From contig NW_003314316.1 in NCBI RefSeq assembly GCF_000143415.4, positions 1,201,173 through 1,265,172 on the forward strand: 64,000 bases of DNA, in the 5' to 3' direction. This document shows positions 53,398 through 64,000 of this stretch, piece after piece. Positions within the stretch are counted from its first letter, which is position 1; every line of letters begins with the position of its first letter. Below the pieces are notes generated by a model that was given only the letters and a program-made list of their open reading frames with translations, was not told the DNA's origin and did not search any database. Made by a program: the position numbers and the translations under genes. Source of the stretch: Selaginella moellendorffii. Its lineage: Eukaryota > Streptophyta > Lycopodiopsida > Selaginellales > Selaginellaceae.

Positions 53398-56300
53398 TGT
53401 AGCATATATGGCTTTCACCCTTTACCCTAAAGTGGTTTACCATAGGACAACTATGGAGCGGAACTTTAACCCTCCACATACCACATGCCACATGCCATAT
53501 GTCCAAGAGTAGCGGAATAGAACCTAAGTTTCAAGGCCTTAGGCCACTAAATGATGAGGTGGAGCCAAACTCCTAAGTATGAAGCCAAGGAGTGAAGGAA
53601 GTGGAGCATAGAATGATTTTCAAGTGTACAACCCAAGAAGCAAAGGGACAGGAGCATAGAGTGACTTAGGATAATCTTAGAGCTTCCAACATCCTAATGC
53701 TAGAACCAGCACATAAAATAATGCCAAATAGAGTTTGGCACTATTTCAATATATTGGTGGCCTAACGCAGGGACATAAGTACTCCACTAGCTAGCATGGT
53801 ATAGAACATGGGCTTACATCCAAGCCATATGTAAAACAAGGACAAACATACAAATGAACTTGATTATCTTTTAGGTTGGTTGGCCATACTTCACCTACCC
53901 ACTATCCTTACTAGTACACATAGTATATATTTGGAACCCCCCATAGCATCTGCCCCCCCCCCCCCCCCCCCCCATCCATAAGGAACATATACTTTGGCTT
54001 TCACCCCAGTTTCAGGAATTAGTTTTTATAACAATCACAAAAACTTACTAAATATGGAATGGTGATAGATTGTGAATTTGAACACAAGAACAACACTATT
54101 CTATTGTATTCAAGAAAATATTTATATTCCATAGATATGCTAAATTAGCATATTTAGACACTTTCCATAAATAGCTAATGGGACTAAATAGAACCACATA
54201 GGGAAATAATAGTGAGAGTGTCCTCATAAACATGGTAAGCTACCACTTAGTGAATATTAAGGGACCAAACTCAATAGGGTTCCAAACACTAGCAAATGTA
54301 AGCTAGCAAATAAGTTTCTTTAACCAGATCAAGTATGTTTAACTAATAACACTTAAGAAATTCTGTCCTTATGCTCTTTTGGCTAAGTGCACAAGCAAAG
54401 ACTAGTTTCTCAACTAGCTTGGGTGGAAATTGAAAAAGGGTCTGACAATACTGACCTCCTGCCGTTATAGCAGTAAGGAAAGAATATCTGAAAGGACTCA
54501 CTAATAGGTAATTTTTTATATCCACAGTCATATTTGGAACACTCTACCCCCATTAGGAGAGATTGACGTCCTCATCAATACATACTTTAGTTTAGACCAC
54601 CACTAAGGAAATAGCTCTAGAAAAAGTTTACAATGTTTATATTTTGTGAGAAATACACTGACTTAAATGAGTTAGGGGATAACCTCTTTATCTAAAGCAA
54701 ATGCACTACACTCAAACACTTTCTAGCCATCATCAACAAAAAAATGACTAATGAAATCAACCATCTTTGTTACTTAGGTATCACCTAGTTTACAAAAGAT
54801 GATATGCTTTTACTAGTAGGTGGTATAAAGAGAGAAGTTAGAGGCCTCAACCCTCATGAGCAAAGAAACAAAACTTGTCAGTAAAGTTTAGATAGACTAC
54901 TGTAAATAGGTAGTTAAAGTTGTTTATACGATCATGCCCTTTTAATGGAATAAAAAACATTAAGAGAGAGGCGTCAGTAGTAGTTTCCCTATAATTAGAG
55001 ATTTCACCATTGTATACAGTGCTAAAGCCAATCTACCTATACTGACCCAAACTCAAAGATCAAGAGATAAACAATATCAAAATCAGATACAATGATATCT
55101 TAGAGACTAAAGTATTAGTAAATAAATTTTAGATTAGAACACAAAAGTATTTTAATGAAGTTTTCATCCAATAAACCAAAATTAGAGTATAGGAACAACC
55201 AAGATCATTAAAATCATAGGATTTACCATTCAATAGCAAATATATTATCACAAAAACTCAATGATAAATTTTATCTACCAAAGATTATAGATAATATGTT
55301 AAATAATTTACAAAAGATAACTCAAAGAACATAAAATATCATCAATTGGTAAACAAAATGCTTATCATTTAAAGGAAATAACATCCAAATTTAGTATAAC
55401 CAACTTAAGAAATAATCAACAAAACAAAATGAATACTACAACACCAATAAATACTCATTCATACCAACTATTATATTAGCAAATCTGAATAGATTTAGGT
55501 TAACAACACTAAGGAACTCAAACTGCCTAAGTAAATGTTAATAATATTCTACTGATATCTCAAACCCAAGAGATGAATCTAAAGCAAACCACAAATAATA
55601 TATAGTAGTGCAAAAAATTAAAAGTTATCAAAGAGAATAATTAACTATCATGAAATATCATCAATCATCCCATCAATAAAAAGATGTATAATTATTTTCG
55701 AAGAAAGAATCCACCATACCAAAGAGCGGCAAATCATTTTACATTAACAATAATCAAGAAAAACACTTAATAAGGATAATTAACTATTCTAGATGATAGT
55801 CAATCATCGCCAATTATTCAAAACTAATAAACCAAAATGCCTTCCTCAACAACTTCAAACAAATGGAACAATGGGTATTAAAACTCAAGGAACCAAAAGC
55901 TTCAAGAAGCCTATAGCCAAATCTTATCTAACATTAATCACAAATCTTAAATGAACTAATGCTAATATTAAAGAAAAACTTATAGTACAACCCACAATAT
56001 CCTCCTTAACACATCCAAAAACTAAACTTCATAATACTAAAGTTAATGAAGAGCTTTTCTACATCAATCCAAAAGTTAAGTACAAAAAAGTTATGCTCAA
56101 TAAGTGATCACCAAATAATCTTCCATGAATTCATCTTCTATACTACAACGTAACTCACTTCATAATAAATGCAATAAAAATCATTAATGACCTATCTCAA
56201 CATAAATCCAATAAAGATTCAATCACTCTAATATCGATCATTAGCTTTTTCTTTTGTAAAACTAATATAGTCCATAATTAAATCACTTTTCAAGAAAACA

Positions 56301-59300
56301 CAAAAACTCAACCCTTACTAAGTAGTCTCATCTAAAATAAAACTAACTCAAACTTGCCATTCAACTCGTTTAAACACTAACATAGTTGCTAACTAGTAAA
56401 ATGCACGAATGCGAATGACATAAAGGTACAACCAACTATCAACACCACCTTTATTGAGATTAGACAAATAAAATAACATTAATAATCTCAACAATCTCAA
56501 CTTTAATAATGTTAACGATAGAGCATTACTTCAATGCCATTAACACCATAATAAAGTTAGAAGAAAACAAGAGTGAATCACCATTCAAAACTCTCTAACA
56601 ACCAAGCTAACCAAAGTCGAAGATACTTTATTTAGTATCCAAAGCCAAACTTTCAATGATACTTAATTACAAATAACATATAATTAAAGAGTGAATTACC
56701 ACATCCAAAACATAATGAAATTTAATACCAAGGAATAAATACAACTAAATGATATGCTAGAGGAAAAATTGATATGCCAACATGGAAAAACCATATAAGA
56801 TTTAGAACACAATCTTCCGAAACACCATCTAGTAAAGTAAGTTTATCATTGCTACAAGCAAAGCAAGTGTCAAAAGTCCTCAACGAAGTTTACAAGCAAT
56901 CACTAATTGTAAAGCAACCAATAATATCTTTTCAATTTGCATTCACAAGACCCAAATACTAAACTTATGTCATTGTTTTATACTTGTCCAAAAAGAAGGT
57001 AACACTCCAGATACAATATTAAGCTTTATAGACAAGCACAAATTAAATAACCACTCGAATCTAAATGAATCGCAATAAGTTCACTAACACGTCTAGCTAA
57101 GATCATGTTTTGAAGCAGCTAGTTCTGCATAATTAACATTTAGCCAAAACTAAAGCGAAGACCATAAGATGGACTCATATAGGTATAAAAACTTCTAATA
57201 AACAAGACTATAATACAGGTAATAACACTTTAATTGCAAACAACCAGGTTAAACATCACTATCATCAATTAAGGCATAAAGCTACTAAGACTAAATTAAG
57301 ATCAATGAGAGCTCACTACTCTCATAAAGTCCAACAAAATGCAAAGTGCAACTTGCCACCAAGTATAATACTACATAACAACAATAGAAAAGTCACTTTT
57401 CTATAAAAGTGTATCAGCCATTTTTCTATACCATCTCCAAACTTTATTTAACTTAATTGCTTTAACCCTAAAAAGGAAGTTTCTTTTTCAACTACATCTT
57501 ACAAATTATTTACTAAAGTTTAAACTAACCAAAGTCAACTCCAACCACTTCACTAATTTGCACTAACTTATGAAAATAAAATGGTTTTCAGGCAAAGTGA
57601 TTAATAGATCAACCATTGAAAATACCTAAGAAAATTTGTGAAAAATTTTCTATCCTAGAGCTTAGTATAAGAATGTAAATTCTTAAAACTTAACCAACTT
57701 CCTTCTACCCACATGTTCATATAGATTCACCTCAACATAAATTCTTATGACTCAAAAATATGCTTAAACATCAAACAATATGACTATATTTTTTACATCT
57801 AGTATTGACATTCGCAAAATGCAAAATAAGCATCCAAGACTCAATCATATCTTTAGATATCTATATTGCACTAACACTCTTCTTCAATCATTTTCAAGGT
57901 CTATTATAAATCTAAAACACTACATGGAAAGTCAAGCTCTAAGAAAAGTTCCTCATCATTCAATATAACAATATCATCTCTATTAACACAAGCGCTAACA
58001 AAATTAATGCCTCAACTATATACCTTCTCCATCCAACAATCTATTCCAAGTGCTAACAAATTCACTAAATTATAGCAAATGAATGTTACAAGTTTTCAAT
58101 AACCTTAATGGGTAAACTTTCAAAGAACTAAGGTACCATCACTAGCTTAGCATAATGGATTATTTTAAAAGAATCTAGTCAAAGCTACTATAATGCTACT
58201 ATGTGCAAGTAAACTAGCATCATTATTAACCACTTTGGGGTTGATCATTATTTATCCAAATAACTTTGTAAACACATTACTTACAATCACTAAGATATGA
58301 TATAAAAATCATAATGACTTGATTATTAATCAAGCAACACTATAAGCAACATGTATATCACTACTATAAAAATTTATGTAAGTATCAAATGCCAACTCAA
58401 TTCGACAAACTCAAAACTACCAAGCTACTCAATGAATAATAACAAGGTTTCTGGGAAAAGAATTGAGTATTGCAACCTAAATTTTCCAATAGCAAGCCTA
58501 AGCAAAATGGTTTAACATTTCACCACTATTCATCATATGACTCACCACTTATAAGGTGATTATAGCCAACATGCATCAAAGTAGGGACTCCAATTTCATG
58601 ACGTAAACATAAGCAATGAGTCACACTTCATTGCCAAATCATTCCTCAAAGAAAAAAAGATGATTTTCATAATTGATTCTTTGTTCTTGATAACTCTTTT
58701 TTTTGTCTCAACTTGATTAAATCTCAAGTTTGTGTGCATACTGCTTTCAGTCCAATCCAAGAAAAATTTATGAAAGAGCATGGTAATAATTACTTAAACC
58801 AATAGACTAATCCTTATAGTTTTGATTGATCCATACATAATCATGCCTAAGGAAGATCCACTAATGCTATGCTAAATAGCTATAGACCAGCTTATTTGCC
58901 ACTCATAGCAAATTTAGGGGAGGTTTACTTTTACCCACGATAACATGGAACCACTTATAGTAACCACCAATAAGTTAATATTAATTCTGCCAACTCAAAG
59001 TGTAATCTTGAGTTGCTAATGTGCCTCACTTATGAACCCAAGTGCAAACTCGTGTAAAAGGAATATCTCATGTCCATCTTATGAGCCCAAAAGCAAGCTC
59101 ACACAATATGGTACAAAAATGTAATCAAAATCCATATCCAAATAATGAATATGAAATAGCACCCAAACATATACCCACTTAGACTATCATTTTTATCTCT
59201 ACATATGCAACAAAACTAATTGCCCAATCTCATTGAATAATGCTTGCTAAGACTCATTCTCTGATACCAAATGTAGCACATATGGTTTTCACCTTTTACT

Positions 59301-59775
59301 CTATAGTGGTTTACTATAGGACAATAATAGAGTGAAACCTTAACCCTCCACATATGATATGCCACATACCATATGTCCAAGGGTGAGGGAGCAAAACCTA
59401 AATTCCAAGGCTTTGGCCCACTGAATAAAGGGGTAAAACCAAACCATTAAGCATGAAGCCAAGGAACAAAAGAAGTGGAATATGAAATGACTCCGAAGTG
59501 TACAACCCAAAAAGCAGAAGGACAAAGTGACTTGGAATAGTCTTAAAGCTTCTAACATAGAACTAACATGCAAAAAGGTGTTAAATAAAGTTTAGCACTA
59601 TTTTATTATATTAGTGGCCTAATGCAAGAACATAAGTACTCTATCAACTAGAATGGTATAGAATTTAGGCTTAGACCTAAGTTAAATGCAGAATAAGAAC
59701 AGGCATGCAAATGGGAGCTAAATTACATCTTAAGTTGGTTAGCCATGTTTGACCTCTATCCCTACTATACTACTA
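53398..59775 (-). mobile_element. F1 element C, near complete (LARD-like)
   Basis: 3' LTR at 53398-54541 (1144 bp). A polypurine tract (AATGGGGGTAGAG, complement of 54542-54554) adjoins it. The interior, 54542-59271 (4730 bp), has no ORF above about 65 codons. Primer site TGGTATCAGAGA is at 59269-59258. The 5' LTR starts at 59272 and breaks off near 59775 after some 500 bp. This is the only F1 copy here with both LTRs, primer site and polypurine tract, and it shows the family carries no gag or pol. It is heavily decayed by transitions. Confidence 0.8.
53950..53973. repeat. Poly-C tract in F1 LTR (poly-G on element strand)
   Basis: Run of about 22 C within the 3' LTR of element C. The equivalent sites are 13011-13041 and 27583-27592 as G. 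Confidence 0.85.
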
Positions 59776-62400
59776 TACCCAAGATACATGAAAGTTGTGA
59801 CTAATATTTTTCTAAGTGGTTAATGTGGTTAAGTGACTAAAATTTAATTACTTATAATCTTCCTCTAATATTCAGCATTGAATGGCAATTAAAGTGGGGT
59901 AAAACTATAATTAAATGGATTTTACTGATAAAAACTCACAACTAACCTAGAATCATAAGGAAGATGAGAAGCAAGCTCTCAACTATGATTATTAGAAGAA
60001 TACCTAAGCCAATTGAAAAATGAAGAGTTAGGATGAAAGTCATAGTTAATAAAAAATAAAGAGTGATTTGTTGAAGAATGTTAAGAATTATTATGATCAA
60101 ACTCAATGAAAGGAAGTAGATCAACTCAATCATTCTATTACTGGAAAATAAAGTATCAAAAATATTATTTAAAAGCTTGGATAGTACATTATCAGTTTTA
60201 TTGTGAGAAGTTAACAACTTATAGAAAAAGAAAAGAAATTAATGCCAAAAGGTAGAAATAAATTGAGGCCCATAATTTTATTGATAATATTGTTTGGCTC
60301 TATAAAGACAAAAACAACTCCTTATAAATAAATTTAGCTAGTTACTATCCATCAATCACCTTTCGATATGACAAAAAAATGTGTTATTTTGGAAAAATAA
60401 GTTAACAAAAACACTATCAAATCCCCCAGAAAATGAAAGATCAATAAAAAAATCCATAAAGACAGATTTCCAAAGCAAAAGATAAAAAGGAAGGAATTAA
60501 AAAAAACCAAATGAAGGATGTCAAAGCATCTTGGTCCACTAACATATATCATAAGTATGAATAAAGTTTTAATAAACTTATAAATATATAACCATTAAAA
60601 ATATTGTTAAAACAATTTTAAACTCTAAAGTACCCTACTGATAGGTGTTATAGCATGTTTGAGCAACGCATAATTGTATTTCACCATTAGGTATATATAA
60701 TTAAATAGTTTGTCCCAAAAGTAAAGAAACTAGTAAACACTATATTATATCAGAGAAGAACTAAAAGAAATCAATTGCTAAACTTTATGAACAAATAGAT
60801 TAGTGGTTTAAATTGCTTCAATCTATTACTTGAATGAGTGATTAAGAGGAGGAAAAAACTATATAAAAGAATTGATGTACAAGTAAAAGGAATTAAAGAG
60901 AGTTTGATTGTTAAGGTTGAATGTAGGGTTTTTAGATGAAAGTATATGATAATTACATCAATTATAAGTATCATCTTTTTCAATTGCTTTCCTTTGGTGA
61001 TACAATCATAAATTAAAAAAAAAAAAAGTAATTGTTGCATCAAGAGGTGATGCCAATTGAGGATACGTGCTGAGGATTAATATTGGAAGTTTTTGTTATC
61101 ACTTGAATATAGTGGTCATTTGTGGAGAACATTCAAGGAAATGACCAAAAGGTCTATAACTATAAATAGTTATTTATTGAAAATGTTATAATTAATCTTT
61201 ATAATTATGTACTTTCAATAGTGAAAAACAGTTGGGTGAAATTTGCAATTTTAATCCCTATTGCAACAATACAGTGCACAAAGCAAAATTTAAAATATTT
61301 AGCTCAAAAAAATACAATTTTATATTGTCTAGATGGATAACAATTAAAGTGGAAGTGAATATGCATTTAAGGAGGTCAAAAAAAGTTTAAGAAATAAAAG
61401 ACCATATAAAATGGGCATATTTCAACCTTGATTACCTTTTATTCTCAAAGGAGAGGATGATATGAAGTTCAAGTGTACAGTTACAATATTATATATTAAT
61501 ATTAAAGGCAATACACTAAGATTAGTATAATGGAATTTTGATAGTCATTGGATTTGTTTCAATTAAACTACTCGCTCCTATATATAAACTAGAGTTTTTG
61601 GGTTACTTGATATGCACATTTCTGTATTCCTTTTTTATATTCCATGCACTCAAAGTACTTAAAATGTTTAATACAATTATATTTTTGCTTCTCCATTGCT
61701 TTAATATATTATTAGTAATTTTATTATCTTCCCTTCTCTTAATGATAAGCTTCAGACTATACACCTTCAACCTCCTCAATATTAAACTCAACATTTTGAA
61801 ACAAAAAAATCAAAGAAAAACTAACCTTAAGGGAAAGAAAGAAATCCTCAACAAAAAAAAAAACTCTCAATAGTAGTTATAAATTTTAAGGAACACTCAA
61901 CATGAAAATTTGGCAAAAATGATTTAACCCTTGGAACAAAAGAATACTCAACACTAAAATAATCAAGGACTTTGTTTATGAAACAAAAACAAATTCTCAC
62001 TTATATACACACTCTCGATATCTAAATCAATTTGAGGGGAATAAAGAACACTCAACTCAACACTATATAAACAACAAGAATCATAAAAGTAAGAATTGAT
62101 CAATATGCCAGAAGAAGGAAGTACTATAGATGAAGAAAAACATATAAAGAGGTGGTAAAATTTATGAAATAAGAAAAAGTTGGGAAAACATAAAAGGGTA
62201 AAAAAAATCAAATAGCAAATTGAAGGATTGACACTTACCTTGTGAAATATTCAACTCATATTCAAAATTATCCTTAAAATAATCAAATTCCTTGTTAGCA
62301 AGATTCTATACAAATTTGTAAACGTCATTTTCCCAAAAATATACTCAAGCATCCTCAATGAACCAAACTACATCATCCAAAGGTCTCCAATCAATCATAC
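59776..62400. other. Very AT-rich stretch, no gene seen
   Basis: Open frames here (for example 61538-61873 and 59942-60217) are low-complexity Leu/Ile/Phe-rich products of AT composition. Nothing else recognised. Confidence 0.5.
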
Positions 62401-62681
62401 TCCACATTAACAAGGGATACCCAGCGGCACGTTGGTTGCCATCCCCAGGAGGCTGATTGCCAGGAGTTTGGATGGCAATGGTTGAGGCCTCAAGTTCTTT
62501 GCAAACAGGGCGGCTTGAGTGGCGACGATAGCCAGGGGACACTGGTACTTCATCCCTGAGGGTGGTTTGAACCACTTTGCGACGAGAGGTAGCACTCCAT
62601 TTACTGCTCGACAAGAGCATGCAATTGGGCAGTTCCCAGTTGCCAGCCACTCGGAGCCAAGAGCTTCGTGAAGATGGTCCT
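62401..62681 (-). pseudogene. Exon of an uncharacterised plant protein, probably a gene fragment
   Basis: A GC-richer island in AT-rich DNA. Minus-strand frame from a good acceptor (ACATTTTCAG|GAC at 62682): DHLHEALGSEWLATGNCPIA, then SCRAVNGVLPLVAKWFKPPSG, then SKLLAISLLGMATNVPLGIPC and TAA. It looks like real coding DNA: codon-like composition, amphipathic and membrane-like segments, and a phrase order I associate with an unnamed plant family. The frame stops soon after GIPC, where I would expect more protein, and no clear upstream exon is visible. It could also be a short functional gene with distant exons. Confidence 0.4.
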
Positions 62682-63452
62682 GAAAATGTTTCATTGAATC
62701 ATCAGAAGGAAGAAGAAGGTAAAGAAAAGAATTCGTGACAATGATAGGAAATGAATGCAAAGTTACAGTAATTTGATGAATCAAAACAAAGAAATCACAC
62801 CATAGCAGTCCCAAGGATTATTGAAATGTAGTACACCAAGAATAGGAGAAGTAATGTAATCACGTCTTATATAAATTGATGACAATATACCAAGGATTGG
62901 TGCAACACCAAAAAGATCACACCCCACAACTAAAAAGTAATTTGAAGAGGATATAGCTATAAGAACAACATTCCTAGATGATAAGAACACTGCATTATCT
63001 GCAATCTAGAATGCCACACTTCTTGATAGTATGACATGGCAACAGAAGATAATGCGATGATGATTAAAAGAAAAATATATTAGATAGTTATAATCTTAGA
63101 TCTGACAAAAAACTATAACAAAGAAAAGAAGAATGATAATAATTTTGAATATTAAGAAAAATACTCTAACTTTACTCTCTAGAGATAATTTATAATGCCT
63201 CTCCAACTCCATTAGGATATGAGAATAAAATATTAATTGAGGTTTAAGTCACTTGTTTATATATAAAAATGGACAAACTTCAGTCCAAATAGTTAATTCA
63301 TATGTTATATTACTATAATTAATGTATTACCTAGGCATTAAACAGGGTTATATATGTATTTACAGACTTAATCTAATAAATTTAACCCAAAGTAAACTAT
63401 ATTACCTTTAGGTTATCAAGGTTAGGGTTTTGTAGAATATTCCACGAAATGG
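62682..63452. other. AT-rich flank; upstream region of the PPR gene
   Basis: No coding sequence recognised. TTAGGGTTTT (63422-63431) is a telo-box (reverse of AAACCCTA) about 22 bp before the PPR start codon. Confidence 0.5.
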
Positions 63453-64000
63453 ATGAAGCGGCATTTGCGATGGCGGCCGTGGAGCGCCCTCGCGGCGAGG
63501 CACCTTCACAGAACTCCCGGCGGGAGCTCCTGCCTCAAGCGCATGGTGGGCGAGCTCCAGGAGGGGGAATGGGCGATCTGGGGCGATCTAGCGCGGCGAC
63601 GGCTGATCGAGCGGAAGAGCCCCGAGATTTCATCGCAACAACAGCAGCAGGACCAGCGGAATTTGATCGACATCCTCTCGTACGCCGAGCACATCCGGCG
63701 CTGCGCGTTCATTCACTTGCTCCCGCAGGGCCGGCGCCTCTACTGGGAGCTTCGAATCGCCGGCATGGATCAGCACCGGTACCTGGGGAATCTTCTAATC
63801 CAGATGTTTGGCAATTGCCGGTCGGTCGTCGAGGCCAAGGCGGTGTTTGATGGCATCCGCGAGAGGAATCTCTATTCGTGGAATATCATGCTCGTAGCAT
63901 ATGCCCAGAATGGGCATCTGCGGGAGGCGAGGATGGTCTTCGAGAAGATGCCACTTCCAAGCGTCGTGACATGGAATGCCATCCATGGCGCATACGCACA
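63453..64000 (+). CDS. PPR protein, 5' part; runs off the right edge
   Basis: The frame from ATG at 63453 stays open to the window end (182 codons). A basic leader (MKRHLRWRPWSALAARHLHR) resembles an organelle presequence. Then come a Gln stretch (QQQQQ, near residue 65) and the typical PLS start: DILSYAEHIRRCAFI, GRRLYWELRIAGMDQHRYLGN and LLIQMFGNCRSVVEAKAVFDG. PPR units RNLYSWNIMLVAYAQNGHL and ARMVFEKMPLPSVVTWNAI follow. An overlapping frame from 63449 (133 codons) is a shadow. It is the intact paralogue of the PPR pseudogene at 15986-22130. The C-terminal class (E, DYW) cannot be seen. Confidence 0.85.
   Translation, partial: MKRHLRWRPWSALAARHLHRTPGGSSCLKRMVGELQEGEWAIWGDLARRRLIERKSPEISSQQQQQDQRNLIDILSYAEHIRRCAFIHLLPQGRRLYWELRIAGMDQHRYLGNLLIQMFGNCRSVVEAKAVFDGIRERNLYSWNIMLVAYAQNGHLREARMVFEKMPLPSVVTWNAIHGAYA

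Noticed and set aside
61538-61873. 111-codon hydrophobic frame as a membrane protein
   Set aside because: Leu/Ile/Phe/Asn/Lys composition is what AT-rich random DNA gives; no family motif and no flanking gene signals.
1-64000. CRISPR arrays, bacterial operons, rRNA or tRNA genes
   Set aside because: None seen; the introns, LTR retrotransposons and gene families are those of a plant nucleus.

Overview
The window is nuclear DNA of a land plant. Introns of only about 47-75 bp, closely packed genes, an abundance of PPR genes and a chromodomain retrotransposon of the Tcn1/Tf1-sushi type point to a lycophyte such as Selaginella moellendorffii. The species is an inference from sequence style, not from a search.

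Layout. (1) 1-12,016 is a gene-rich, GC-rich segment with eight genes: a FIP2-like BTB/pentapeptide gene cut by the left edge, a DUF760 (UV-B-induced At3g17800-like) plastid gene, a nuclear-encoded 2Fe-2S ferredoxin-like gene, a DUF7880-type putative thylakoid-lumen gene, a TMEM70-like mitochondrial gene, an intron-less PLS-class PPR gene, a p24/emp24 cargo-receptor gene and a secreted dirigent-like gene. A 2.4 kb AT-rich gap (7,891-10,312) interrupts it. Three of the gene pairs are divergent, with only 62, 89 and 144 bp between start codons. (2) 12,017-25,349 is repeat-rich: an LTR of a repeat family called F1 here, with a 559 bp TRIM element inside it; a decayed PPR pseudogene split by a dead Ty3/gypsy chromovirus (called SP, copy 1); a second PPR fragment; and one bulb-type-lectin gene. 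(3) 25,350-25,900 is an assembly gap. (4) 26,110-59,775 is a nest of retrotransposons. Three F1 elements have ~1.1 kb LTRs, a tRNA-Met-type primer site and about 4-5 kb of interior without coding capacity (LARD-like). One of them contains an intact SP chromovirus (copy 2, 28,169-33,714). A second, broken chromovirus (GY2, 38,371-45,225) lies between two head-to-head F1 elements. (5) 59,776-63,452 is very AT-rich with one captured or decayed gene fragment. (6) A second PPR gene starts at 63,453 and runs off the right edge.

The most notable system is chromovirus SP. The first 15 nt downstream of its predicted transcription start are perfectly complementary to the site just after the 5' LTR, as expected for Tf1-type self-priming. 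Its gag and pol are joined by a textbook -1 frameshift signal: GGGAAAC in the gag frame, a 6-nt spacer, an 11-bp perfect hairpin, and no ATG in the pol frame before the protease active site. Copy 2 has full-length ORFs, a YLDD reverse transcriptase, an integrase, a chromodomain and a 5-bp target duplication, so it may be mobile. Copy 1 has been killed by transitions.

Exon coordinates were derived by hand from splice consensus and reading-phase continuity; no alignment or transcript data were available.
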